Made by a program: the position numbers and the translations under genes. The notes beneath the pieces are model-generated. The model was not told the DNA's origin. It worked only from the letters and a program-made list of their open reading frames with translations, and did no database searches. Below are positions 1 through 7,433 of a stretch of 64,000 nt of DNA, piece by piece; positions within the stretch are counted from its first letter, which is position 1, and each line of letters begins with the position of its first letter. The stretch is from Sutcliffiella tianshenii (lineage in GTDB: Bacteria; Bacillota; Bacilli; Bacillales; Bacillaceae_I), in the NCBI RefSeq assembly GCF_016908565.1, contig NZ_JAFBED010000002.1, positions 310,001 through 374,000 of the forward strand. Reading direction: 5' to 3'.

Positions 1-100
1 TTTGTTCAAAAGTATTGGTTTTCTCAAACGTCTCATTTAATTTTGGTTCAGATTCTGTTTTATCTTTATTGATCAGTTTTTTTATAGGTCTTTTTTTCAT
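1..100 (-). CDS. Start of an unrecognised gene, cut by the left window edge
   Basis: The minus strand opens an ATG at position 100 behind GGAGA at a normal distance, and the frame stays open to the window edge (33 codons). The visible N-terminus is short of hydrophobic residues and rich in lysine (MKKRPIKKLINKDK...), followed by a polar Glu/Asn-rich stretch. Basic N-terminal tails of this kind occur in GerA-type spore germination proteins, but too little is visible to assign a family. About 50-70 bases upstream the minus strand carries GCATT, 17 bases, AATAATA, which loosely resembles a forespore sigma-G/F promoter. That is suggestive only. Confidence 0.6.
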   Translation of the reverse strand, partial: MKKRPIKKLINKDKTESEPKLNETFEKTNTFEQ

Positions 101-210
101 TTCTGTCTCCTATTTATTCTTTAGGATGCATAGGATATTTTTGTTATTATTCCAGTAAATAGGATAAAAATGCACTAATACAATACAAAAAATGTCAATT
201 GTCTAAATTG

Positions 211-243
211 AAAAGTCCAGCATCACATAAATGCTGGACTTTT
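211..243 (-). terminator. Intrinsic terminator
   Basis: A perfect 13-bp inverted repeat (AAAAGTCCAGCAT / ATGCTGGACTTTT) with a 7-base loop ends in T4 on either strand. It lies 8 bases past the stop of the small minus-strand gene at 251-391 and closes that transcript. Confidence 0.8.
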
Positions 244-250
244 CCATAAA

Positions 251-391
251 TTATAAAAGATGTTTGAATAGTCGTATTAAAAATCGTGGTATGAAAATAA
301 TGATGTTCCAAAGGATGGAGAAAATAATCGAATCTCTGATTTCCTCGAAAAGCCTTCTCAAAAAACTTTGTTGCTTTCTTCTGTTTCTCAT
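251..391 (-). CDS. Small basic membrane-associated protein, unknown function
   Basis: A 46-residue protein starting MRNRRKQQSF and ending in a hydrophobic, arginine-spaced tail (WNIIIFIPRFLIRLFKHLL). I chose the ATG at 391 because GGTGG sits 8 bases before it. An in-frame ATG at 457 would give 68 residues but has no recognisable ribosome-binding site. The gene lies between the sigma/anti-sigma gene (stop at 469) and an intrinsic terminator, so it is probably co-transcribed with it. The basic head plus hydrophobic tail suggest association with the membrane inner face. I recognise no family. An overlapping plus-strand frame of 90 codons is less convincing because it has no good ribosome-binding site. 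Confidence 0.5.
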   Translation of the reverse strand: MRNRRKQQSFLRRLFEEIRDSIIFSILWNIIIFIPRFLIRLFKHLL

Positions 392-468
392 ATTTTCAAC
401 CACCAAATCTTTTAATGTTATTGAAATTTGTACCTTTATATTATTCTGTGTTGGCATCTATAGTTGTA

Positions 469-2556
469 TTAATTTAATGGAACTTTTAATTTATATTCTT
501 TAGGTAGATGGTAGGTAACCCAATAGCTTTGCAGTTTGAGCGTTTCGGGCAACGCTTGGTCTACCGGGATCTCCAGATAGAAAATCATGTTAGGGTCCTC
601 GTTAACATCCATCAAGGAGAAATCTTCCCAATAGGAATCAAAATAAAACTTATCCGAGAGATTCTCTTCCACGGGATCGGTGCTCCAGTGAAATTTCTTT
701 AGGAGTTCATTTTCCGGCTGTTTTCCCATGATTTTCAGCTGATAACGCTCTGGTCGGGATTCATCCTCCGGTAAAGTCTTGATGGTTGCATAGTCCAAGG
801 TTGTTCCATAGAATTCCAGATTCAGCGGCAACCGCTCAACCTCTTCCAGTTTAAACTCTGCATTCAGAAAAATCTGCTCTGTATATGAAATATCATCCAA
901 TTGAAAATATAACTTCTCCCCTTCCTTCATTGGAGAGGTAGCCAACATGCTGTCCGGATCATGATAGTGATTATGGAAGATTCGCTCTTCCATTATTTTT
1001 GTAGGCATCCCTTCCACTGTTATTTCATCCGTATCGTAATGATCGATATCATGATTGGATGAAAATTGCAAGGCAGCATCACCTTTCTCATTCACAAGGC
1101 TATAGCTGTAATTAAACTGCGGAGGCTCAAAATAATGAAGGTGATTCTTTTCTTTATAAACTTCAAAATCATGGAGGATCCGCTCTTTCTCCTGTTCTGT
1201 AAAGTCAATTTCCACTTCCAACCTATTGGAAGTAGTACTGGATTCTTTTTTTTGGATAAGGATGTCGAAAGTATCCATCACAGTATTTGAAGAATTAAGT
1301 TCAATTGTTTCCGTTTCTTTGATACCTTTCTTGTATTCTACTGGTATCGCGAGCTCCCAACTGCCGAAAACTCCGCCCACCCTGCTAGTATTCAAAACCA
1401 GCTCGAATCTCTCATGACCAACAATATCTGTTTTCTCGGCAAGGTCAAAGTATAAGGAGCCTTTTTTCAAATCATCACTGGTTGATATTATGCTGATATT
1501 CTCCAGTGGAATTAAATCTTCCTCAATCTTAATACTGATCATTCCGGGTTTAACTACCAGAAAATGATTTCCTGTATACGCGTAGGATTCTGTCAATTCT
1601 CTCTCTGTCTCAATGACATAGTCAATCCTTGATAACAGTGGAGTGACTTCCATATTGGTGATTTCAAGAGAAATCTCTTTGTCCTTTGCAACATAGGTAC
1701 CCCTCTCCCAGACATTGTAGAATTCACCATGGCTCATGTAATTGCTTGCAAGGGTTTTCCACTCATTCAATTGCGGAAGAAAATAGATGAATCCAAAACA
1801 AGTGATAAAAATGGCAAGTACTGAAACTAGCTGATACTTCCATGATTTTTTCTTGCTGCCATCCTTATTATACGGCTTTATATTTTGGAGGATTTTTTCC
1901 TGATAGGATGTTCCATTGATTACTGGATGCAGGTAACTCTCCATTGATTTCAATTGTTTTTCTATTTGGGATAATCTCTCCCTGCAAGCAGGGCAGAATT
2001 CCAGATGGTCATCAATAAATTCATTATTCTTACCTTCTACAACATAATAAAATATATCATTGTTGTTTATACAAGTATGTGCGGATGGTTCAGATATTCC
2101 AAGGTGAATGAAATCTCTTTTTACATCAAGGGATATCTTCCTCACTTCTTTTTGTTCCAAACCTAAAAATATACCAACTTTGGAAAATGGCAACTTGAAT
2201 ATTTGCTCCAATATCAGTACTTCTTGTTCCTTGCTTGATAAACTTCGAAAGAAAACTTCCATAGTCTTACTTTCAGGCCGTCTGGAGTTTTCTCTTTCTA
2301 TCTGGCTCATCATGTAATGGAATGCTTTATGTATGAACCAATCGTCAAAAGAATTGTCAGCCTGGTCCATATACTCTGGCAACTTCGAATGAACATGAAC
2401 AAAGACATCCATTACAAGCTCTTCCACACGTTCCTTATCTGATATGTATAGGTGGAAGGTCTGTGAAATCTTCTCCTCATACTTATGGATAACAGGAACA
2501 TATGAATCTAAATCCCCTTTTAAAACTTCTATTATATAAGTGCCTAAATGCTTCAA
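469..2556 (-). CDS. ECF sigma factor fused to zinc-binding anti-sigma and extracytoplasmic sensor domain
   Basis: Numbered from the ATG at 2562 (697 residues): residues 25-95 look like ECF sigma region 2, about 103-153 like region 4 with its helix-turn-helix, 186-193 is the zinc anti-sigma signature His-x3-Cys-x2-Cys (HLEFCPAC), 243-265 is a single membrane segment, and about 430 residues follow outside the membrane, resembling DUF4179-type anti-sigma ectodomains. Normally the sigma and anti-sigma factors are two proteins from adjacent genes; here they share one uninterrupted frame. Start: the ATG at 2562 touches the GGGGG Shine-Dalgarno, whereas the TTG at 2556 lies 6 bases from it, so TTG (MKHLGTY...) is preferred. 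A sigma-A-like promoter lies just upstream. The domain reading is confident. The mechanism (proteolytic release of a tethered sigma, or a non-transcriptional relic) is inference. Confidence 0.85.
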   Translation of the reverse strand: MKHLGTYIIEVLKGDLDSYVPVIHKYEEKISQTFHLYISDKERVEELVMDVFVHVHSKLPEYMDQADNSFDDWFIHKAFHYMMSQIERENSRRPESKTMEVFFRSLSSKEQEVLILEQIFKLPFSKVGIFLGLEQKEVRKISLDVKRDFIHLGISEPSAHTCINNNDIFYYVVEGKNNEFIDDHLEFCPACRERLSQIEKQLKSMESYLHPVINGTSYQEKILQNIKPYNKDGSKKKSWKYQLVSVLAIFITCFGFIYFLPQLNEWKTLASNYMSHGEFYNVWERGTYVAKDKEISLEITNMEVTPLLSRIDYVIETERELTESYAYTGNHFLVVKPGMISIKIEEDLIPLENISIISTSDDLKKGSLYFDLAEKTDIVGHERFELVLNTSRVGGVFGSWELAIPVEYKKGIKETETIELNSSNTVMDTFDILIQKKESSTTSNRLEVEIDFTEQEKERILHDFEVYKEKNHLHYFEPPQFNYSYSLVNEKGDAALQFSSNHDIDHYDTDEITVEGMPTKIMEERIFHNHYHDPDSMLATSPMKEGEKLYFQLDDISYTEQIFLNAEFKLEEVERLPLNLEFYGTTLDYATIKTLPEDESRPERYQLKIMGKQPENELLKKFHWSTDPVEENLSDKFYFDSYWEDFSLMDVNEDPNMIFYLEIPVDQALPETLKLQSYWVTYHLPKEYKLKVPLN

Positions 2557-2585
2557 GGACATCCCCCTTTAGATGATATAGGATA

Positions 2586-2613
2586 ATTATAACAACTCAA
2601 GGAAGAAGGTCAC
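2586..2613 (-). promoter_or_regulatory. Sigma-A-like promoter of the sigma/anti-sigma fusion gene
   Basis: On the minus strand GTGACC is followed after 16 bases by TATAAT, ending about 24 bases before the Shine-Dalgarno of the gene at 469-2556. The -10 is consensus and the -35 matches 4 of 6. I see no typical ECF-type AAC/CGT promoter, so simple autoregulation is not evident. Confidence 0.45.
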
Positions 2614-2629
2614 TATTTTTTTGAAAAAT

Positions 2630-2660
2630 AAAAAACCCCCTTCGAAATGAAGAGGATTTC
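2630..2660 (-). terminator. Intrinsic terminator after yurQ
   Basis: On the minus strand a CCTCTTC/GAAGGGG stem (with G-T pairs) is followed by TTTTTTATTTTT, immediately after the yurQ stop codon. Confidence 0.65.
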
Positions 2661-2663
2661 CCA

Positions 2664-3038
2664 TTATTTATAGAATACTTTTTCTACATTATATTTCGCT
2701 TCAAGCTCATTGATGATGTAGGTTTCATAGATCTCGCGCTCCATCGCATCTTCCACGATGCAGACGTCGATACGATAAACTTCATCACGGTGATTTTTAA
2801 TTGGAGATACGTTATCTTCCAAATGCTTCTTTACACGCTGACGAAGCTTTCTTGCCTTGCCGACAAAAAGGAGTTCATCATTTATGTTAAAGAACATGAA
2901 AATACCTGCTTTATCTCTAGGAATCTGATGAAGATCAATAAAGCCTGATACAGGTGTGATGATAGGTTCGTCATTTCTTCTTATTTGTTGGCGCTCCGTA
3001 ATGGACACGCTCGGTTTAGGTATGCTGATGTTTATCAC
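2664..3038 (-). CDS. yurQ: GIY-YIG nuclease-fold protein, YurQ-like
   Basis: A 124-residue stand-alone UvrC-N-terminal-like domain. The GIY-YIG signature is modified: GIF in the first half and LLFVGK in the second, followed by the usual basic helix RKLRQRVKKH carrying the catalytic-type arginine. It starts with GTG at 3038, with AGAGGA about 11 bases upstream. It lies 59 bases downstream of the yurR-like gene in the same direction, the same neighbourhood as in Bacillus subtilis, which supports the name. The family cuts or binds nucleic acids, but replacement of both signature tyrosines (GIY to GIF, YIG to FVG) leaves activity uncertain. Confidence 0.75.
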   Translation of the reverse strand: MINISIPKPSVSITERQQIRRNDEPIITPVSGFIDLHQIPRDKAGIFMFFNINDELLFVGKARKLRQRVKKHLEDNVSPIKNHRDEVYRIDVCIVEDAMEREIYETYIINELEAKYNVEKVFYK

Positions 3039-3097
3039 GTTTAGTCACGTCCTCTTTTCTTGTAGAGCTAAATGTTAACACATCTCATGGGGAAAAG

Positions 3098-4234
3098 CTA
3101 TGAGTTGTTTGATTCCTGCAATAATGCTCCTGCAACATCATAAAGCGACTGATCAAGAATGGTTTGCTCACCTAATGCGAGCCTAGCCAACTCTGCGCCC
3201 ATAAAAGGTCCGCTCGTCAATCCTGAAGCACCCATACCATTCGCCACAAGAATCCCCTTGTAAGGCGGGAGAGCCCCTATCACTGGCAGAAAACCTGGAG
3301 TGAAAGGACGAAATCCTACCCTTGTTTCAATATGGGAACCATTCTCCAATCCAGGTGCAACCTCTAGCGCTTTTTCGAGTATTTCATGAATGCCGCCGGC
3401 CGTCACCCGAGTGTCAAAGCCCACATTATCTTCATGTGTAGCTCCTATCACTACCCGACCATTTTCAAAGGCAAGAATGTATTGGTTGGTAGGAGGCATT
3501 ACCACAGGCCAATCACCAGTATCTGTTTTTGGCAATTCCAAATGGATGATCTGGGCTTTTTGGGGAATAACGGCAAATTGTATTCCAAGCGGCTGCATCG
3601 TCCTGCTGGACCAGGCACCACCTGTATCAATTACCATGTCTGCATGAATGATTTGTTTTTCATTGGCCTTTACCCCTGTGACTGTGTTTCCGCTGTATGT
3701 AATTTCTGCATTGCCATTGATGATTGTTGCTCCCTGTTTCCTTGACGCGTTCAGCAGGGCATCCCGTATAGCACGCCCGTTCACTCTTGCCCCACCACTT
3801 ACAAATACTGCCCCATAACCTTCCCCTAATGGTGGGAATAGTTTTTTTGCTTCAGATGGCGAAAGAATGGAAACATCCCCAATCTCAGGCGCGTCCTCTC
3901 TTCTCTTCCTTGCCCTCTCCGCCATTTTTTCAAGCTTTTCCATATCCTTATGTAAACTGATCGCCCCAACCTGCCTATAACCAGTCTCGGTTTCTCCATC
4001 TTGTTTAAGCATATCAATAAGAGTTGGATAATATCTGGCTCCGTTCTTTACCAGTTCATACCAAGCCTTATTTCTCCTCTGTGAAATCCATGGACAGATG
4101 ATTCCTGCTGCAGCGTCGGTTGCCTGTCCATTATCAAAACGGTCTATGAGGGTGACAGCGGCTCCTTTTTTCACAAGATGATAGGCTGCAGAAGCGCCAA
4201 GTACACCTCCGCCAATAACAACGAACTTTTGCAT
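3098..4234 (-). CDS. yurR: FAD-dependent amine/amino-acid oxidoreductase, YurR-like
   Basis: A protein of about 378 residues of the DAO (D-amino acid oxidase/glycine oxidase) family. It opens with the Rossmann FAD motif VIGGGVLGASAAYHL and an acidic residue ending beta-2 (LIDRF). The C-terminus has the GFRPFTPGFLPVIG segment that closes the FAD site in this family. It would oxidise the C-N bond of an amino or N-substituted amino acid; the substrate is not evident. The ATG at 4234 is preferred over the GTG at 4243 because the AAGGTG Shine-Dalgarno lies between them. It precedes yurQ, as in Bacillus subtilis, and forms a likely two-gene operon with it. Confidence 0.8.
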   Translation of the reverse strand: MQKFVVIGGGVLGASAAYHLVKKGAAVTLIDRFDNGQATDAAAGIICPWISQRRNKAWYELVKNGARYYPTLIDMLKQDGETETGYRQVGAISLHKDMEKLEKMAERARKRREDAPEIGDVSILSPSEAKKLFPPLGEGYGAVFVSGGARVNGRAIRDALLNASRKQGATIINGNAEITYSGNTVTGVKANEKQIIHADMVIDTGGAWSSRTMQPLGIQFAVIPQKAQIIHLELPKTDTGDWPVVMPPTNQYILAFENGRVVIGATHEDNVGFDTRVTAGGIHEILEKALEVAPGLENGSHIETRVGFRPFTPGFLPVIGALPPYKGILVANGMGASGLTSGPFMGAELARLALGEQTILDQSLYDVAGALLQESNNS

Positions 4235-4360
4235 AATCCACACCTTTTCCTTTACATATGTATATAAAAGCTATTATGCCTCAAACATTGCAAAATTCCT
4301 AGTGAAGCCTTCCTATGCCTCAAATTGTCAAAGCTATCCTATACTTATTGTCGTGCAAAA

Positions 4361-4389
4361 AAAGAGACAACCATGTTGGTTGCCTCTTT
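4361..4389 (-). terminator. Intrinsic terminator after the EthD-family gene
   Basis: A 12-bp stem with one mismatch (AAAGAGACAACC / GGTTGCCTCTTT) ends in a T-run on the minus strand, just past the stop at 4394. Confidence 0.75.
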
Positions 4390-4393
4390 ACTA

Positions 4394-4696
4394 TCATTCC
4401 GTAATAGAGATAATCGGCGGTTTATTTAAGTATTTCATGAGATTTTGAACGTCGCTTTGTACTGCTTGCCCCTCAGGAGAACCAAGTGCTTGTGCAATGG
4501 ATTCAACACTATCGAATTCTAGCTCAGCTATGAGATATAAATGAAGATCTGTATTCATGGACTGGACGACTTTATGGATGGATGCACCCTTAAGTCCCTG
4601 CATTTTTTGTACCAATGGAATATGTTCAGATTGATAATAGGTATTAAATCCTTCCTCATCATGCGGCTTTTCATAGATTACAATCAATTTTGCCAT
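4394..4696 (-). CDS. EthD-family small protein
   Basis: A 100-residue dimeric alpha/beta-barrel-type protein. It has the EthD hallmarks MAKLIVIYEKP at the start, then YYQSEHIPLVQKM and a downstream LYLIAELEFDS strand. The length is typical. EthD proteins are associated with degradation of ethers and aromatic compounds in actinobacteria; in Bacillaceae their role is not established. A run of seven G's lies 7 bases before the ATG. Upstream on the same strand are a candidate 35-codon leader ORF and an intrinsic-terminator-like hairpin (4759-4866), so expression may be attenuated. It has its own terminator downstream and no functional partner nearby. Confidence 0.75.
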   Translation of the reverse strand: MAKLIVIYEKPHDEEGFNTYYQSEHIPLVQKMQGLKGASIHKVVQSMNTDLHLYLIAELEFDSVESIAQALGSPEGQAVQSDVQNLMKYLNKPPIISITE

Positions 4697-4758
4697 CGTT
4701 TGACCCCCCCTTTTTTTTACTGTTTATTTATATTCTGTAATATTATAGGAAATTCCTC

Positions 4759-4866
4759 CTATATCTTTTTTGGGGTTTTAAAAAAAGCCTTGCCAAAATC
4801 GGCAAAGGCTTCCGTTTTAAGGTGCATTCTAATTAAATGAACAAGAATTGACGTATGAATTGTCAA
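4759..4866 (-). CDS. Candidate 35-residue leader peptide
   Basis: A TTG at 4866 is placed 8 bases after AAGGAG, and the frame runs 35 codons to a TAG, encoding MTIHTSILVHLIRMHLKTEA and a further FADFGKAFFKTPKKI. The second half of the reading frame contains a terminator-like hairpin (4785-4811). It ends about 60 bases before the EthD-family gene on the same strand. The good ribosome-binding site supports translation. The small size and lack of a family make it uncertain. Confidence 0.35.
   Translation of the reverse strand: MTIHTSILVHLIRMHLKTEAFADFGKAFFKTPKKI
4779..4811 (-). terminator. Terminator-like hairpin inside the leader ORF
   Basis: On the minus strand AAGCCTTTGCC, a GATTTT loop and GGCAAGGCTT (one bulge) are followed by T7. 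It would stop transcription coming from the right before the EthD-family gene unless a translating ribosome covers it. Its right half (17 bases) is repeated at 5496-5512. Confidence 0.6.
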
Positions 4867-5380
4867 AGGTCTTTCTCCTTATTTGTCAACGTTTCTATTA
4901 AATTTCATCAACTTTGACATAGGAATTGACATCATTATTATGGTGGACAATTAGAACTATGCAATTAATAAAGATGATCAAGTCTTTTGTCATTTACAGT
5001 ACGGTTGTGAATTTTATTGATCTTTGGCTGCTGATTTCCTTCATCTAGGATCAAGAGAGCTCGCACTTATCGGCTGGGAGATTAGGTTAAGTGCTAGAGC
5101 AGATAAATAGACGGAGAATTTCCGCTTAATTTGTAATTACCATTAAAAACGGCTGAAATAGAGGGAGAAATTCCGCCTATTGATAGGAAAAATTCAAAAA
5201 TGAGTGATTTTGTTGTACTTAAGCGGAAAAACTCCCCTTATATCCCCCTTAACAAGCTACATCTAGCATTTAACCGGAAAATCTCCTCTTATTTTGCTTC
5301 TGCTGGTTCTGTGATTAAGAACAAGACATATTAAATAATAGATTAGGACTAATCGAATCAGTATTTATATTCCTAATAAA
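4867..5380. other. Non-coding stretch upstream of the leader ORF
   Basis: About 500 bases with no convincing gene on either strand. On the minus strand two related boxes, TCAATTCCTATGTCAA (near 4930) and ACAATTCATACGTCAA (near 4860), flank the leader-ORF start and could be operator copies. The rest is AT-rich and contains the cluster of four palindromic elements at 5105-5295. Confidence 0.6.
5105..5295. repeat. Cluster of four short palindromic elements
   Basis: Four related units of about 25 bases occur within 190 bases. Two are in plus orientation (5105-5130 and 5156-5181, core GACGGAGAATTTCCGC). Two are reverse complements (5219-5243 and 5269-5295, core GCGGAAAAACTCCCC). The core GGAGAATTTCC is nearly self-complementary. 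The layout is pairwise head-to-tail then inverted. They look like a dispersed miniature intergenic repeat of the host rather than operators, but copies elsewhere in the genome cannot be seen here. Confidence 0.65.
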
Positions 5381-5416
5381 GAAACTCGCCAATTCCTACG
5401 GCGAGTTTCCCTTTTT
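5381..5416. terminator. Intrinsic terminator, probably bidirectional, between speD and the non-coding stretch
   Basis: A 10-bp perfect stem (GAAACTCGCC / GGCGAGTTTC, loop 9) is followed by CCTTTTTTG on the plus strand and TTTATT on the minus strand. On the minus strand it can end the speD transcript. No plus-strand gene for it is visible. Confidence 0.6.
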
Positions 5417-5523
5417 TGTGTACCAATGATGATGATCAAACGATTTTCATTTCGGCACATATTTTTAATAAAGCTCCTCAAAACGGAACGGTTAAAAAAT
5501 CGGCAAAGGCTTTAAATGATCCA

Positions 5524-6354
5524 TTATTCACTTTTGTCCGTATGTCCAAAATTTATGTTCTTTCCATAGAATATTTCGTCCATTTCATTTGTAAGCTTTT
5601 CAGTAATCTCATACCTCTCATCATCATTCAGCGATTCTTTGGAGAATCCGAAAAGATAATTATTCAGGTCAAAATCCTTTAGTCGGCACTTGGTATGAAA
5701 GATGTTTTCCTGATAGATATTCACATCGATCATATCATAGAGACTTTTTACATCTTCGGGTATGTAATTTTGTATCGAATTAATATCATGATCGATGAAT
5801 AGCTTATTCCCGTTGATATCACGTGTAAACCCACGGACACGGTAATCCATTGTCATGATATCCGTTTCAAAGGAATGGATGAGGTAATTCAACGCTTTCA
5901 AGGGAGAAATCTCTCCACACGTTGATACATCAATATCGGCACGGAATGTACTTATTCCCTCGACAGGATGGTATTCTGGATAGGTATGGACAGTTATATG
6001 GCTCTTATCCAATTGTAGTACAACATTATCAGGAAGCGGTCCCGGAGATTCTTCGTAAGATTCGGTCGGCACTTCCACGACCGGCCCTTCTGATACAAGG
6101 ACAGTCACACTGGCACCCTGGGGCACATAGTCCTGTTTGGCTACATTGAGTACATGGGCACCGATCAGGTCGGCAACGGTAGTCAATATTTTTGTCAAAC
6201 GGTCTGCATTATACTGCTCGTCTATATAATCAATATAGGCTTCACGCTCTTCTTTAGTTTTTGTATAGCAGATATCATACATATTAAAGCTCAGCGATTT
6301 TGTCAGGTTATTGAATTCATGTAAAGTGATTCGCTGTTCAGGTGTGATTTTCAA
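5524..6354 (-). CDS. speD: S-adenosylmethionine decarboxylase proenzyme (long form)
   Basis: A pyruvoyl-dependent enzyme that makes decarboxylated S-adenosylmethionine, the aminopropyl donor for spermidine. At 276 residues it matches the long bacterial form typified by E. coli, not the about 126-residue form of Bacillus subtilis. The self-cleavage site is visible as [12 protein letters not shown], with Ser118 becoming the pyruvoyl group. HxYPE and the later [13 protein letters not shown] segment are typical. The start is TTG at 6354, 8 bases after GGGGGA. No spermidine synthase gene is adjacent. Family assignment is secure. Confidence 0.9.
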   Translation of the reverse strand: MKITPEQRITLHEFNNLTKSLSFNMYDICYTKTKEEREAYIDYIDEQYNADRLTKILTTVADLIGAHVLNVAKQDYVPQGASVTVLVSEGPVVEVPTESYEESPGPLPDNVVLQLDKSHITVHTYPEYHPVEGISTFRADIDVSTCGEISPLKALNYLIHSFETDIMTMDYRVRGFTRDINGNKLFIDHDINSIQNYIPEDVKSLYDMIDVNIYQENIFHTKCRLKDFDLNNYLFGFSKESLNDDERYEITEKLTNEMDEIFYGKNINFGHTDKSE

Positions 6355-6378
6355 CGTTACTTCCCCCTATTCTATTAA

Positions 6379-6398
6379 AGCATCCATTCCTCGATGCT
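6379..6398 (-). terminator. Weak hairpin after the patatin gene
   Basis: AGCATC and GATGCT flank an 8-base loop between the patatin stop and speD, with only a short T-rich tail. It may give partial termination. Confidence 0.3.
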
Positions 6399-6442
6399 CT
6401 TAATTATTTTTATAGTACCCTTATCGTCTCTTAAAAAAACAA

Positions 6443-7357
6443 TTACACCTTTTCAAGAAATTCCTCTATCTCTCTCTTTCGTTCCTGGAAGGCCATTCTG
6501 CCGAATTCAATTAGTGCGTCCATATAGGTGACATCGTCGAATGGTACCTCTTCGCCAAGATCCTTATTAATGCGAAGATAATTCCCTCCTAGCAGTTGTT
6601 TGCACTGATAAGTAACAGATTCCGAAGATAGCTGCAGTGCCAGGTCCAATAGTTTTGGTGTCACCTTCATTGCTGGGAGTTGGAAGGGAAGCCACTGTTT
6701 TACCCCCCAATACTTATTGTCCCGTATGGTAAAATCAATTTTTTGGAGGCCTGTCCCAATGGATAGGATATTGATCTCATTCAAGGCAAGTTTAAAATAT
6801 TCCAATGATTCGATGATGCAAACCATGGAAGGATTATTAGCCCATAACCCACCGTCGATAGATAAATAATCATTTCCGATATTGTTTGGCGGAAAATAGA
6901 CAGGTGCGGAACATGAGGACAAAACTGCGTCCCAAAGCTTGATGGTCAGATCCTTCGTTGCTTTATTCCCATAATTGGATCGATGTACAAAAGGCCTTCC
7001 ATGAGTGACATCCACTGCCGGAATCAATAAGGGGGTGGAAATGTCAGCAAGTGACAGTTCACCAAATGCCTGAAATAGAAATTTCCTTAAATATTTATCG
7101 CTATAGATGCTTTTGAAAAGGCCTACCTTTGCTTGCCTGATGAATATCTTCTCTCCGTAGTTCTTATAGCTTTCCAATACTTTCTTCATTTCAACTTTTA
7201 AGCAAACTGAGGAGGCAATGACAGAGCCCGTACTTGTTCCTGCAAAACAATCGAAAAGTTCGGCAATCGGCTTCTTATATTCCTCTTCGATAGCCTGTAA
7301 TATCGCAATTGCGAAAACGCCCCGGATGCCGCCTCCATCGATACAAAGTATTTTCAT
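6443..7357 (-). CDS. Patatin-like phospholipase
   Basis: A 304-residue acyl hydrolase with a Ser-Asp dyad. The oxyanion loop DGGGIRG is at residues 7-13, the nucleophile elbow GTSTG at 40-44 (Ser42), and the catalytic DGG at 168-170 (Asp168). It has no signal peptide, so it acts in the cytosol or on the inner membrane leaflet. It resembles the stand-alone patatins related to CapV-type effectors of anti-phage systems. No nucleotide cyclase or other defence gene is adjacent, so a defence role is not supported. It follows two small integral-membrane-protein genes on the same strand (76 bases from the nearer), which look like its operon partners. Confidence 0.85.
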   Translation of the reverse strand: MKILCIDGGGIRGVFAIAILQAIEEEYKKPIAELFDCFAGTSTGSVIASSVCLKVEMKKVLESYKNYGEKIFIRQAKVGLFKSIYSDKYLRKFLFQAFGELSLADISTPLLIPAVDVTHGRPFVHRSNYGNKATKDLTIKLWDAVLSSCSAPVYFPPNNIGNDYLSIDGGLWANNPSMVCIIESLEYFKLALNEINILSIGTGLQKIDFTIRDNKYWGVKQWLPFQLPAMKVTPKLLDLALQLSSESVTYQCKQLLGGNYLRINKDLGEEVPFDDVTYMDALIEFGRMAFQERKREIEEFLEKV

Positions 7358-7433
7358 TAGTATTCACCTTGTTTTTGTTTTACCCCTATCATTTCCTCAT
7401 TGCATTTACTTATGTGCGGATAATTGTTTAGTG

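Noticed and set aside
231-503. Plus-strand frame of 90 codons with hydrophobic segments
   Set aside because: No good ribosome-binding site; it covers the small minus-strand gene and the terminator on the opposite strand and begins within the terminator arm.
4394-4696. EthD-family gene as the missing LsrG
   Set aside because: The fold is distantly similar, but the gene is 6 kb from the lsr locus, separately transcribed, and shows no lsr-like operator.
4541-4840. Plus-strand frame of 99 codons
   Set aside because: Antisense to the EthD-family gene and its leader; no ribosome-binding site.
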